Source: Parapristionchus giblindavisi (Eukaryota > Nematoda > Chromadorea > Rhabditida > Diplogasteridae). Taken from it: DNA of 64,000 nt. The stretch lies in NCBI GenBank assembly GCA_943737045.1, contig CALSFV010000415.1, positions 1 through 64,000 of the forward strand. The letters run 5' to 3'. This document shows positions 1-12,194 of the stretch, one piece after another. A model generated the notes under the pieces. The model was not told the origin of the DNA and ran no database searches. It worked only from the letters and a program-made list of their open reading frames with translations. The stretch's first letter is position 1, and each line of letters starts with the position of its first letter. The position numbers and the translations under genes were made by a program.

Positions 1-764
1 GGATCAGGGGTTTGAGAGAGAGGCAGAGGGAGAGGCAAAGAGGGAGAGGGAGAGAGAGATGAGGATATACAAGTAATCGTTTGTTGTTGACTATGACTTG
101 ATAACAAAGAAAAGGTGAGAAGAGGAAGAAGATCAAGTGGATTTGTATTATATATTGATTGATTGTAGATCAATCGATCGATCGATGATGAGAGCATATC
201 AATATTTTGAATTCCAAGGAGGAATGATAGACTAATCAATCAAAATGAGATTATGATATCAATATATGATGAATATTGAGAGATAGATAGAATGAATGAA
301 TGAATGATATATGGTAAAAAGACGATTAGAAGTATAGCGTGACTATTACATGATGTAGTACTACGATGGGGTGAATGTTTTTCATGGTTTAGCAGATTGG
401 AGAGGAGAGAAGATGGTGCAAAGGGAGAGGGAGAGGGAAAGGGAGAGGGAGGAGGTGAAGCCTGAGGGAGAGGTAGAAATAGGACTAGGGGAGGATAAGA
501 GTTAGGTGAAAACATTACGTAGAATAAGAAGATGAAGATTTATGATGAAGAACGAAGAGAAGAAATGAATAGAGAGATGGAGGAGAGGAAAGGGAGAGGG
601 AGAGGTAGAGGGAGAGGGAGAGAAAGGGAGAGGGAGAGAGAGAGGGAGAGATAAAGATGCAATGATCCGATGAACTTCTATTGATGGAATGAATAGTGAA
701 TGAGATCAGTTTATGGAAGAAGAAGAAGATATTGTATATGATAAACAAAAGAATAATAATAAGG
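1..764. repeat. Purine-rich low-complexity intergenic DNA
   Basis: No gene is recognised. The + strand carries degenerate GAGAGG/GGGAGA tracts, densest at about 20-60, 420-470 and 585-655. Long open frames on the minus strand here are Ser/Pro/Leu runs produced by the CTCTCC repeat and are not supported as proteins. Confidence 0.7.
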
Positions 765-768
765 TATA

Positions 769-2315
769 TCACGCGTGTCGCGTAAGGATCGATACAACTA
801 CCGGACAATGAAAAAATGAAAATTTGGTTTAAATCATTTTTGGATAGCCCTGACAGTGCCGGAGAAGATAGCGTTTCGATTTTTTGTCTAAGGTCAATTT
901 TGACGAAGATAGACGCCGTTGACTGTCGGAATTTGTGGAAACGTCTTGACTTTCACCCGCAATAGCTCGGTTTGGAATGGGAATAGCGAAAATATCATAG
1001 AGACATAAATTGTAGAGAATTTTCAGGAGAATCGAAATAACACTAGCTGAAATTACAAAATCGATTTTTCTCCAGCTTCTGTGGCGGAAAGCTGACGTTT
1101 GCACAGCAAATCATAAGTGCAATTTTTTATTGGCTTAGATGGTAGATATTGTGAAGACGCATCGATTGATATATACTTTATGGGGTCGAATCGTGACCGA
1201 AATATGAGTTTTTCCCAAAAAACGAGTCTGAAATCTCGGACTTAGCCGATTTCTCGCTCGAAAGATGGAAGGGTCACTTTGATCTACCCACTCTTCTCTC
1301 GCTGTTCAATGATTTACCAACTCTTTTTTTGTTATACGTGTTTTCAAGTGTTTTCAACAGGTTTCCTTGTTTCCTGAATATATTGTTAATTACTGAATAT
1401 ATTGTTAACTCGAGTATGTGCTACTTCTCGATCGAGCACTGCTTCAAATACGAAAAACACTCGCAAGAGGAGAAGAAACGAGTCGGAGGCTGAATCGGAG
1501 ATGGAAGATGATGTCTTTAAGGAGGAGAATGAGGACGAGGATGAAGACGAATTTCATGAGATAATTAGTGATAAGCAGGATGAGGAGGGTTTCCTTCGAG
1601 AGACTATCGCGGCCTGAATTGACTCCATCTTTGATAGATAGATTGTTTATTGTTTGTATTTACATTGTTTATAAAGTAATTCCTTCTTTTAAATAGGTTG
1701 TAGTTATGATACTCATTTATTTAAACGTTTTTTCGAGTTCATTGTACAGAAATACCAAGAAATATCATTGAACAGCGAGAGACGAGTGGGTAGATCAAAG
1801 TGACCCTTCCATCTTTCGAGCGAGAAATCGGCTAAGTCCGAGATTTCAGACTCGTTTTTTGGGAAAAACTCATATTTCGGTCACGATTCGACCCCATAAA
1901 GTATATATCAATCGATGCGTCTTCACAATATCTACCATCTAAGCCAATAAAAAATTGCACTTATGATTTGCTGTGCAAACGTCAGCTTTCCGCCACAGAA
2001 GCTGGAGAAAAATCGATTTTGTAATTTCAGCTAGTGTTATTTCGATTCTCCTGAAAATTCTCTACAATTTATGTCTCTATGATATTTTCGCTATTCCCAT
2101 TCCAAACCGAGCTATTGCGGGTGAAAGTCAAGACGTTTCCACAAATTCCGACAGTCAACGGCGTCTATCTTCGTCAAAATTGACCTTAGACAAAAAATCG
2201 AAACGCTATCTTCTCCGGCACTGTCAGGGCTATCCAAAAATAGTAAATATAATAGGGGTTATATTTTGTCCGGACACCCCACGATTTTGTCTCGATCCTT
2301 ACGCGACACGCGTGA
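769..2315. mobile_element. DNA transposon with long terminal inverted repeats
   Basis: The outermost bases (TCACGCGTGTCGCG at 769 and its reverse complement ending at 2315) are flanked on both sides by TATA (765-768 and 2316-2319), so the target duplication is TATA, or TA within it. After about 50 divergent bases the arms become nearly identical and run inward to about 1312 on the left and 1767 on the right, giving arms of roughly 545 bp around a loop of about 450 bp. Because of the inverted repeat the same open frame appears once on each strand (829-1104 minus, 1973-2320 plus). No transposase catalytic domain is visible, so the copy is non-autonomous. The superfamily is unassigned; a TA-type duplication would suit Tc1/mariner. 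Confidence 0.85.
1402..1617 (+). pseudogene. Acidic, basic-patch open frame inside the long-TIR element
   Basis: This is an open frame of about 71 codons in the element's loop. It has no ATG at its head (it opens with TTG), so it is more likely an exon or a coding remnant than a complete gene. It starts Ser/Thr-rich, has a KNTRKRRRNE nuclear-localisation-like patch, and ends in a strongly acidic stretch (EMEDDVFKEENEDEDEDEF). It could be the C-terminal exon of a lost transposase. No family is recognised. Confidence 0.35.
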
Positions 2316-2600
2316 TATAAACAATAGAATGGACGAACCTTTCAATTGAACAAATACCATTTGTGGTTGATATCCAAATGTAATATCAAGTATTCGACGA
2401 ATTAAAAACATACGAATTTGATCTGAATTTTGTATATTAAATAATTAAACAGACATTTTTTATTAGGATTATCATATTTTAAAATAAAAAAAAACGCAAT
2501 TTATAATATTAATGGAATCAGTTGGATGATATTAAAATTGTAATCGATCGTCAAAACATATCGGTAGTTCTATGATAAAACTTAAATGTCACAGTTTAAT

Positions 2601-2712
2601 CCAGACCCCAAGCTATTTTTACTCTCCGCTACGGCAACACTCTCCCGCTGATAAAGAAAGCGAGATAGTGTTGTCAGAGCGGAGAGTTTAAAATTATCTC
2701 TGGGTGTCTTTA
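2601..2712. repeat. Imperfect palindrome (MITE-like hairpin)
   Basis: ACTCTCCGCT at 2621-2630 pairs with AGCGGAGAGT ending at 2687. Pairing continues inward through CAACACT and outward through CAGACCCCAAGCTA / the reverse of AGAGACCCACAG-type sequence to about 2601 and 2712. The whole unit folds as one hairpin. No coding potential. Confidence 0.6.
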
Positions 2713-5700
2713 AGATATGAGTACTAAAGTATGATTTATTACAATGAAAAGGAGTCAAAAGATATGATATATGATCAGTTGAGGAAGAGATTCATTGACT
2801 TACTTTACTATATTATATTGAATCTTCTTCTATACGAGATGAATATCTATAATGATATCAATACGAAGTATGAAAGAGAAAGAAGACTAAGTGGAATGAA
2901 TGAAATGGAAGAATGAGATCAACTTGTTTATTACTTAGATGAAGTTCAAGACCAAGACGTCAGAGAATAGATGTACTGGTATAAACTATCCCTCTTGATC
3001 CCCCATCCCTCCTTCTCCTTCTCCTTCTCCTTCTTCCTCTCCCTCTCCCTCTCCCTCTTCCTCTCTCTCTCCCTCCCTCCCTCCCTCCCTCTCCCTTTCT
3101 GCAATCTCATTCATTGGAATCGAGAAATGCCGCAGATCATTACAATATTAAGTGGACATGAAAGAATCCGATGAAAACAATCGTTAGGGACATGATAATC
3201 AATCATCAACTTCAGATTTACACCACTTTCACTGAAAAATGTGCTTTAAAGAATACTATTTTGAATACTAATTTATTCAAAATTGCTTCTCGGTTCAAAT
3301 ATATTTCAGAATGATCTAAGACATGAAAGATATGGATAAAAAAATGGAATGAATGAACAGATCTATTCGTCTTCAAATGCCATTTCTTTTCTTCTTCATC
3401 ATTTAATCCCTTCACGACTGGATAGTATAGAGAGGTTAAAGGTGTGAATGAAAGAATAGATAGACTATACAGTAAAAGAATGAATGGATTGAGTGAAAGG
3501 TAGAAGAAGAAGAAGAAGAATAGAAGGAGAAGCTAGACCATTCCTCTTTTCACAATAGAAGAGGAAGGAAGGCTATGGTGATAGAGGGGATGAGAGGGAG
3601 AGGGAGAGGAAGAGGGGGGGGGAGGAAGAGGGAGAGGAAGAGGGAGGGGGAGGGGAAGAGGGAGGGGGGGGAGAGGAGAGGGAGAGGGAGGGGAGAGGTA
3701 TATGGGGAGAGGGAGAGGGAGGGGAGAGGTAGATGGGGAGAGAGAGAGGGAGAAGGAGGGGAAGAAGGGGAGGGAGGAGGGAGGACTACGAAGAGGGAGT
3801 GAACATACTACCGTTTACATGTGAGAATTGTGGATAATCCTCATTAGATATGGTCTCAGATTTCATAGAAACAGAAGAAGAGGATAGATTACTGTAGAAG
3901 GATTAGAATGAAGTGGAGGATGGAGAGGGAGAGGGAGAGGGGGGGGAGGGAGAAGAAGAGGGAGAGAAAGGGGAGAGGGAGAGGGGAGGGGAAGGGGACA
4001 AGAAGAGGGAGAGAGAAACAGGGGAGAGGGAGAGGGTTGGGGAGAGGGAGAGAGGAGGGGAAAGGGAGAGAGGAGAGAGAAACAAGGGACAGGGAGAACA
4101 TCGGGGAGGTGTCACAAAAGGAGGTGAAGGGAACAAAAATGGGGGTAGTGAATGAATAATGGAGATTGTAGTGAAAGAGAAGCAGATAATTGAATATAAG
4201 AAAGAATATGAAGTGGTTAAGAGGAGAGGTCAACCAGATGGACAATGATGTAGAGGGAGAGGGAGGAGAGGGGAGAGGGAGAGGGAGAGGGAGAGGGAGA
4301 GGGAGAGGGAGAGGGAGAGGGAGAGGCATAAGGGTACAAATAGGAGAGGCCTGAGGGAAAAGAAGAAAGAGAGAAAGATTTAGTGATAGAAGATTACTGT
4401 CAATAACAATATGGTTAAGAATATGAAAAGAAAGTGGATAGAGTGGATAAGAAAGAGAATAATAAATAAGATAGACCATATATGTTGAAAAGAGAATAGA
4501 TAGTATAGGGACATATCATATTGTTCTAGTCTATTCTAATGAATCATTTTGATGGATACTCACACTTGAATGGACAATGACTATCTATATCGATAGAAAC
4601 TATAAAGTCAATAGATAGAAGAGTAACAAACCATATATAGAAGTAATGAATGGATTGAGTGAATGGATACGGTAGTATGATCTATTGAATGAATACTAGT
4701 TATACCTTGTATAGAAGAAGAATGAATGAATGAATAGATGATGGAGTCAATTGAATAGAGATGATGATAATATCTGAATGAAGTAAGTGATGAGTTGAAG
4801 AAGATGAGAAAAGAAGAGATTACAACTTAGAACGAAGATAGACCGAGAGTCACTAACTGACGCACATTTTTTATCCCTCAAGGAAGGTCGAGAGAGTTAA
4901 AGAAACAGAGAGAGGTAGAGAGGAAGAGGGAAGGAGAGGGAGAGGGGTGAAGACTTGGTAGAGGGAGAGAGGGAGAGGGAGAGAGGTGAGGATTGGGGAG
5001 AGGGAGAGGGAGAGGAAGAGAGGGAGAGAGGGCGAGAATTTGGGAAAGGGAGAGAGGAGATGCCATGTTAGAATGAAACAGTTGGTAGATGAAATGAGAA
5101 GGGCAAGTTGAGGTTAAAGATGAAAAAAGAAGAAGGAAGTGTGAATATGAAAGATGATCAGAGAATCAATTGAATTTATTGCATTTAAGATATTAGAATG
5201 AAAGAAAATAGATTGAAGATATTGAAATAATATTAATTTATCATGATAAGATATGATAACTATGCTGGGCATTTTCAGTTTTCCGATTTTCCGAGAAAAT
5301 GTCTGAAAATTTTCCGACTTCTTAAAGAAGGGGACCCATGAGTTGGCATGACTGACTCCTGCCACGATAAGCATGCTGGCTATTGTTTATATTATATGGT
5401 AATTTGCGTAAGGGATAATGAGAAAATGAGAGAGAAAGTATGCAAATTCGATGAGCACTCTCTACATGCCTTGAAAGTTGTACTTTCAATGCTCATAGTG
5501 AGCTTTAAACATATCGGGAATCAATATCAGATATGTCTTTCGATTCGTGTGATGAATCTCTATCATACTATCCGAACAGTCTTATTACGAAAAAACTCGT
5601 GGGTCTCCATCTTTAAAAACCCTTTCGACGATTACGGTGTTCGGAAGACAATCCTCTCACGATTTTTAATGTCGGAATATGGTAATACATTGTTCTATAA

Positions 5701-6659
5701 TTTTCTTTAAAAAAAAAGAATTTTCACAAATTGCAGTTCCTAGTCACTCACATTCCTCTCCTTCGTTATGCGTTAACAATAAAAAAAATGTAACCTTCGC
5801 TTTTTCACCGAAGTATGAAGAGATTAATCCCCCAGTAAGTTTATTATAACACATGTACGAAATAGTTGAAAAAATATGATCGAATCATTTCATATTTCAT
5901 CCATATGGTTCTAATTAGAAGAGAGATTAATAAAAATATCAAACTACGGATATAAACTTATATTTAATGAAAGTTTTATTTATCCTTTTGCTTATCTACA
6001 TCTCTAGATAACACTTTTTTTCGACATTCGGATCTTTCGAACCTCCTAAAATATAAAACAAATTTGAAATTTGAAAACTTTCTTGAGAATTAAGATTGTT
6101 GAATAAGTGAGAGTGGTATCCCTTGTCACATCATTCCCTTTACGTAGAATATACTTGTGTCATGATTAGTCAGAAAAAAATATTTATAATTCAATCACAA
6201 TTGAAAATGAGATCAATGTAGAATAGATGAATTGTGTGACCGAAAATAAAAATCGTGATCTACTAAAATAATTTTTAAAAAGTGGATATCGGGGAATGTT
6301 TATGCTGATCTCTGCATATTCTTCTTGTAAATTAAAAAAAATGTTAGTATTGCACTTGGTTATGCATAGGTTATGAAGAGTAGGATCATATAGTTTATCG
6401 GTCACCGTGTTTCCGATATTCAACCCATCATCAGTGACAAAATTACCTAGAAATAACAAACATTGTGGATATACAGGAGTGAAAACACGAGAAACAGAGG
6501 ACGGAAATGGCTGTTATTGATGACAATTTAGTGAGGGGGTGGGGCGCATGTTCAAAACTCGCCCGGGCTGCAATTTTTGGGAAATAATTTGATCAAAAGT
6601 TTGCTGAACTTGTCTTACTTTACTGTCTTCCCTCAAAACAGGGATGGGATAAAAATTAC
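2713..6659. other. Gene-poor region with GA/CT low-complexity tracts
   Basis: No gene is recognised. Low-complexity blocks are CCTCTC at about 3000-3100, G-rich GGGAGA at about 3590-3790, GAGAGG at 3915-4080 and 4250-4330, and GAGAGG at 4880-5060. Between them is AT-rich sequence with short frames that show no splice-phase continuity or recognisable domain, including a 120-codon frame at 5348-5710. A loose inverted similarity links about 5310-5350 with 5588-5620. Confidence 0.6.
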
Positions 6660-8095
6660 TTTACCGAATAAATTTTTATGAAAAAAATCCAAAAATCTCA
6701 TAAAACCCACAAACCATTAAAACAAAACAATATCGAACAAAAATTCCAGTCCTGGAAAAATCGAGTTTGAATTTTTGAAAATGAAAAAAAATCGAAAAAT
6801 TTCAAAAACCCACACAAACCATTAAAACAAAAAATATAGTACAAAAAGTTTCAGTCCTGGAAAAATCGAGTTTGAATTTTTGAAATTGAAAAAAATCTCG
6901 AGTAAGAATTTTTGAAATTGAAAAAATCTCGAGTTTGAATTTTTGAAAATGAAAAAAAAATCCAAAAATTTCAAAAACCCACACAAACCATTAAAACAAA
7001 AAAAATATAGTACGAAAAGTTTCAGTACTGGAAAAATCGAGTTTGAATTTTTGAAATTGAAAAAAATCTCGAGTAAGAATTTTTGAAATTGAAAAAATCT
7101 CGAGTTTGAATTTTTGAAAATGAAAAAAAATCCAAAAATTTCAAAAACCCACACAAACCATTAAAACAAAAAAAATATAGTACGAAAAGTTTCAGTCCTA
7201 GAAAAATCGAGTTTGAATTTTTGAAATTGAAAAAAATCTCGAGTTTGAATTTTTGAAATTGAAAAAATCTCGAGTTTGAATTTTTGAAAATGAAAAAAAA
7301 ATCCAAAAATTTCAAAAACCCACACAAACCATTAAAACAAAAAAAAATATAGTACGAAAAGTTTCAGTCCTGGAAAAATCGAGTTTGAATTTTTGAAATT
7401 GAAAAAAATCTCGAGTTTGAATTTTTGAAAATGAAAAAAATCCAAAAATTTCAAAAAAAACCCACACAAACCATTAAAACAAGAAATATCGAACAAAAAG
7501 TTCCAGTCCTGGAAAAGTAGAGTTTGAATTTTTGAAATTGAAAAAAATACGAGTTTGAATTTTGGAAATTATAAAAATCTTGAGTTTGAATTTTTGAAAA
7601 TGAAAAAAAATCCAAAAATTTCAAAAAACCCACACAAACCATTAAAACAAAAAATATCGAACAAAAAGTTCCAGCCCTGGAAAAATCGAGTTTGAATTTT
7701 TGAAATTGAAAAAATCTCGAGTTTGAATTTTTGAAATTGAAAAAATCTCGAGTTTGAATTTTTGAAATTGAAAAAATCTCGAGTTTGAATTTTTGAAAAT
7801 GAAAAAAAAAATCCAAAAATTTCAAAAAAACCCACACAAACCATTAAAACAAGAAATATCGAACAAAAAGTTCCAGTCCTGGAAAAATAGAGTTTGAATT
7901 TTTGAAATTGCAAAAAATCTCCAGTTTGAATTTTTGAAATTGAAAAAATCTCGAGTTTGAATTTTTGAAAATGAAAAAAAATCCAAAAATTTCAAAAAAA
8001 AAAACCACACAAACCATTAAAACAAGAAATATCGAACAAAAAGTTCCAGTCCTGGAAAAGTAGAGTTTGAATTTTTGAAATTGCAAAAAAAATTA
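6660..8095. repeat. Two-level AT-rich minisatellite
   Basis: The basic unit is about 31 bp around GAATTTTTGAAATTGAAAAA followed by ATCTCGAG. One to four of these are grouped into a larger unit of about 100-200 bp that carries the block CCCACACAAACCATTAAAAC plus a CCAGTCCTGG segment. I count nine copies of the larger block, at about 6706, 6812, 6978, 7150, 7319, 7460, 7630, 7832 and 8006. Overlapping Phe/Lys-rich minus-strand frames here are translations of the repeat. Confidence 0.9.
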
Positions 8096-8713
8096 ATTTA
8101 AAAAAACCGTGCTGTCTGGTTACAATACGTAATTATGTTCGGGGTTTGACCATTTTCGAAATAGGTATAAACCAAAAATGTGAAACTATTATGTAGTTCC
8201 CCGTATGTGAAAATCAGTACCGATTATAATAGTCGAAATTTCATTAATATTATTACAAGTGCTCTGTATTTTGAATATTTTCATAATTATTTATTATTGA
8301 TAACTACAAACATAAACTCTTTTCATTCTTTCTAATCCCCTATTCATTCATAACCTTCCACTATCTCTAAAACTGCCTTCTCTTCATTTTCTTGATAGTT
8401 TCACTTTCTCTTCCACTTTCCCTTTTCAATTCTCGTTCTTTTCCAGGTGGGTAACATCCCATATCCCTCTACCTCTTCCTCTCTCTCCTCTTCCCTCCTC
8501 CCCTCTCCCTCTCCTTCCTCCTCAAATTGTTCATATCCATTCAGGTTTCTTTTCTTTCTTTATCAAATTCTTCAATCTGCCTATAAAAGAACCGTCCCTT
8601 CATCCTTTCTCATTGTCCACTATTGCTCTTTCTTTCCATCTTTGTCCTACCGTACTCGTACTCTACCGTATTCCTCCCATGAAAACTACCGTAATCTGGA
8701 TAATCTTTTCAGG

Positions 8714-9769
8714 ATGAAGGTTCACACAGCGACAATGGTCGCCTCAACGGCCTCTGCTGTTTCCATTTGTGTCTGTCTATATCTTATGAGTAACATCTAC
8801 ACTGAGGTCGGAGGATTCTGGAATGAACTCGAATCTGAGATTGCCCAGTTCAGAGTATGTTTCATTTCAATCAATATTCCTACCGTAATCATGAATTCCG
8901 TTCAGGATGCCACAGATGATATCTGGAGAGATGTAATCTTCCTTGGAAAGACAAATCGTCGTGTTCGTCGTCAATATTCAGAAGGACCTGAACCTCCATC
9001 ACCTCCTCCTGGATCATATTCTGAATATCCTGCTGGTGGTCCCATTCCTCCTGCCAATCCTGATGGTTCTCCTGGTACTCCTCACTCTCAACCACCTTCA
9101 ACTCCTCCTGTCTTTGCTGGAGACTCCAACCCTCAGAACCCTGGAGCTTCATGCAATTGCAATGCCAACAACAAATGTCCTGCTGGACCCGCTGGACCTA
9201 AGGGAACTCCCGGAGCTCCCGGACCCAATGGTATCCCTGGAGTCGATGGAAAACCTGGAGTTGATGCTGAAGATGTCACTCCTCAACAACAGGATACCAA
9301 CTCTTGCTTCTATTGTCCCGCTGGAGCTACTGGAGCTCCTGGAGCTCTTGGAAGACCTGGACCCCGTGGAATGAAGGGAGCTGAAGGAGCTTCTGGTATG
9401 CCCGGTAGAGATGGAAACCCTGGACTCCCTGGAGAACAAGGACCACCTGGACCTCCTGGTAAGATTGGAGAGGCTGGACCTCCTGGAGAAAAGGGAAGAG
9501 ATGCGGAACATCCCATTGGAAGACCAGGACCTAAAGGAGCTAGAGGAGATCAAGGACCAAGAGGACCTGATGGTAAGGATGGATTGAATGGTCCTCCTGG
9601 ACTACCTGGACCTATTGGACCTATTGGTGATGAAGGAAGAGTTGGACCTCAAGGACCTCCTGGACCTCAAGGACAGGAAGGAGTTGAAGGAAGACCTGGA
9701 AAGGATGCTGAATACTGTTCATGTCCTCAAAGAGCTGATGCTGGTGTTGATAATGGATATAAACATTAG
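8714..9769 (+). CDS. Cuticle collagen, 334 aa
   Basis: The two exons are 8714-8854 and 8906-9769. The protein begins [11 protein letters not shown], has one N-terminal hydrophobic segment (residues about 5-27), then the conserved nematode collagen N-terminal domain ([16 protein letters not shown]...[11 protein letters not shown]). A subtilisin-type site RRVRRQ (homology box A) follows, and then interrupted Gly-X-Y blocks separated by Cys pairs ([20 protein letters not shown]) with a C-terminal YCSC. These features fit a secreted structural collagen of the cuticle that is cleaved and disulphide linked. The ATG sits 4 nt after TTTTCAG, a good trans-splice or 5'-UTR acceptor. An open frame continues upstream to about 8447, but its sequence is CT-repeat and unlike a collagen N-terminus. 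The exon 1/exon 2 boundary falls at the same codon as in the two minus-strand collagens of this window. Confidence 0.93.
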   Translation: MKVHTATMVASTASAVSICVCLYLMSNIYTEVGGFWNELESEIAQFRVCFISINIPTVIMNSVQDATDDIWRDVIFLGKTNRRVRRQYSEGPEPPSPPPGSYSEYPAGGPIPPANPDGSPGTPHSQPPSTPPVFAGDSNPQNPGASCNCNANNKCPAGPAGPKGTPGAPGPNGIPGVDGKPGVDAEDVTPQQQDTNSCFYCPAGATGAPGALGRPGPRGMKGAEGASGMPGRDGNPGLPGEQGPPGPPGKIGEAGPPGEKGRDAEHPIGRPGPKGARGDQGPRGPDGKDGLNGPPGLPGPIGPIGDEGRVGPQGPPGPQGQEGVEGRPGKDAEYCSCPQRADAGVDNGYKH

Positions 9770-9815
9770 ATTGTATCAATGTCAATGAACTCATAAGATA
9801 AAGTACTTTATTATT

Positions 9816-11973
9816 CTATTTCAAATGTTTCTTAAAACATTCTTTAAGTATTTTCTCAGTTGATTTAGTATCAATCAATACAGTTCTATAAACATGAAAT
9901 AATCTTTTCTCATTTCTTCCTACTCTAACTTTAGCCATATTCTCTATAAATGTTATAGCTTCTTCTGTACTTTTCCCATTATAATCAGGCAAAAATTGTT
10001 CAAGGGGAAATATTTCTAGCTTATTAGTGAAAACATCGATTTCATTCAGAAAAACAAATATTGGAGTCTCAGCGAATTTGGGTTCATGAGCAACCATATC
10101 CAATAGATCCATTGAGTCAGTTAGACGATTCTATAATGAGATATTCATTCATTCAAAGAACTTGATAAACATCTTCCTCATTTCACTTTCTGTTTCTTGT
10201 TCTTCCATTCATTCTCTCAATGTTTTCTATCCCTTTATCTCTCAAGTTTTATCCAAATGACGTTATCTCTTCATTGTTCTAACTCACAGTCTTCATATCT
10301 TCAACCATAACTTGATCATATTCAGATATAGCTAAGCAGAAGAATATAGCATCAATTCCATCATACATCGTTGCCCATTTCCTTCGTGCCATTTTCTGTC
10401 CATCCATATCAAATAATCTATAATGAACGATTAGAGATTATTAAATGAAACTCATAAATAAGAAAGTGGAAAACAAACTGGAATGTTTTATTGCTGGCAG
10501 TGAAAATGACATTTTGTACTCCAAGAGTAGGAATATAAGACATAATGAGATCATGAGGTGTAGGTGTATAGTCTATTGTATTGATTCGTTCCAGATTATC
10601 CATAAAACTTAATTAATGATAATATTAATGAATATAGATATAGTATGATACTATTTAGTAGAATCATTAAGATTGAATGAACTTCTTCTCATATATGCTT
10701 CTTGTATAACAGGATCATTCCAAATGGAAGTAAGTGCCTTTACTTGTTCTGTTGTAAATCGAGTATAATGAGAATCTTCGAGTAATAAATTGTATGCATA
10801 ACTCTAGAAAGGAATGAATGAATCAAGTCTATTCAATAGATTCTAACCGTATTCTCATTTGAAGTGAATGAAGATCCCTCTGCTTGAACGAATTGAATTA
10901 ACATTTGAATTGATTGAAGAATATTAGAATAAACAAATACTTTACGATGAAATAATTCTTGTTCAGAATAACTTTGATTATAAAGAACACGAATTTGAGC
11001 AAGAAGAGTTGATTTCCCCGATTCAGCTGCCCCTTAAGAATGAATGAATTATTGATGATATCTATGATATATGAATGATATACCAAGTAATAATAAACGA
11101 ATAATAGAATTATGTTCATCATCATCATCAGGCCTAGCTGTTATTGGACGAGCTGATGGAGGACGAGGAGATACTCCACGGGTCTTAATATGTTATTCAA
11201 TTATTATCTATCATGACTATCTATCCATCCCCTCATTGAAGACAAGTCAGGTAGGGTCCACAAAAGCCACTCCGGACAAAGTTTGAGCGAAATCTTCGTG
11301 GGTTGTTTCGTTTCTGTATTCTTTCATAATTTGTATTTCTCGCAATTCGAAAGGGGTTCTGATAATGAAGAACATCGTGAATAGCTGATCAAAGTAAGAT
11401 CAAGGAAGAAATATTAAAGGAAGAAGACCCCTTTTATGGAATTTCAGATTCAGTAGCAACACCGCTTAGCTAAGTTTGATAGAGAATTTTCATTTAAAAA
11501 AAAAAATAAAGAAAATAATCTATTTTCTGTGTAATAATTAATAATTATTCTTTGTAATATAATCAAAATATATTGAATCGATTTTCTCTTTTACATATAT
11601 GATGACCAAATATAAATGCCAAATATGATTATAAAATAAAATAATGATTTAAACTAACGACAGGTCTTGGTTGTTCATCAATTTGAACTGCTGGAGGAGT
11701 TGTTTCTCTCGGCTATAAATCCATTTCATATCTTATGATCAATGAAATTCATTTATCACAATATCTCTCATATTCGTTAACGTCATAATCGAGAGAATTC
11801 TCTCATAATCGATTCGTCTTTTACACTTTATATTTATGAAATCATATTGTATTCACCTATTGCGTAGAAACTTTTAAAATGATTTAACAAAAAAGATTAA
11901 GAATAAAGCAGATGACCTTTTCTTCCGTTTTGGGAGTAATGGTATTTGATTGAGAATCACAAACATTTCCCAT
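9816..11973 (-). CDS. Divergent heterotrimeric G-protein alpha subunit, 373 aa
   Basis: The eight exons (high to low) are 11973-11917, 11712-11659, 11183-11084, 11032-10848, 10803-10652, 10607-10479, 10417-10288 and 10130-9816; phases agree at every junction. The N-terminus MGNVCDS fits myristoylation plus palmitoylation, so the protein should be membrane anchored. It is followed by a Pro/Thr/Asp-rich linker that is unusual for the family. G1 is GAAESGKST (usual GAGESGKST). Switch I reads LIMSYIPTLGV, where the catalytic Arg is replaced by Tyr but the Mg-binding Thr is kept. Switch II is DMDGQ (usual DVGGQ), with Gln kept. NKxD is NEID, and the TCAT region is TVLIDT. The helical domain (WNDPVIQEAYMRR) and AISEYDQV are clearly G-alpha. 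It is convergent with the collagen, with only 46 bp between stop codons. The exact paralogue is unknown. Confidence 0.88.
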
Positions 11974-12194
11974 TCAATAATTCATTCAATAATATCTAGA
12001 TTAGAAGGAAATTATCAATTGATTTTATATCATTTGAGAAGGAATAACAACAAAACAATGAAAATCAAATTGATAAACAAAATAGATAACGTTTTCAAAG
12101 AAATAAAATTGATAAGCAGAATAAATAAGCATGATAACTATTAAATGATAGATATGCATAAATAGTATAATAAATATCATAAAATAGAAGGAGC

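Noticed and set aside
829..2320. Two identical proteins on opposite strands
   Set aside because: They are the same inverted arm of a DNA element read from each side, with no recognised domain.
5348..5710. 120-codon plus-strand frame in the gene desert
   Set aside because: No domain, ordinary composition for AT-rich noise, and part of it lies in a degenerate inverted repeat.
6802..8086. Overlapping Phe/Lys/Asn-rich minus-strand frames resembling a repeat protein
   Set aside because: They arise from the minisatellite; frames shift between repeat units and there is no splice or start support.
6660..8095. CRISPR-like regular repeats
   Set aside because: The genome is eukaryotic and the spacers are themselves repeats of one another.
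8447..8713. Upstream extension of the first collagen (about 89 extra residues)
   Set aside because: The sequence is CT-repeat, lacks a collagen N-terminus, and the true start follows a strong TTTTCAG acceptor at 8714 with an exon length equal to its paralogues.
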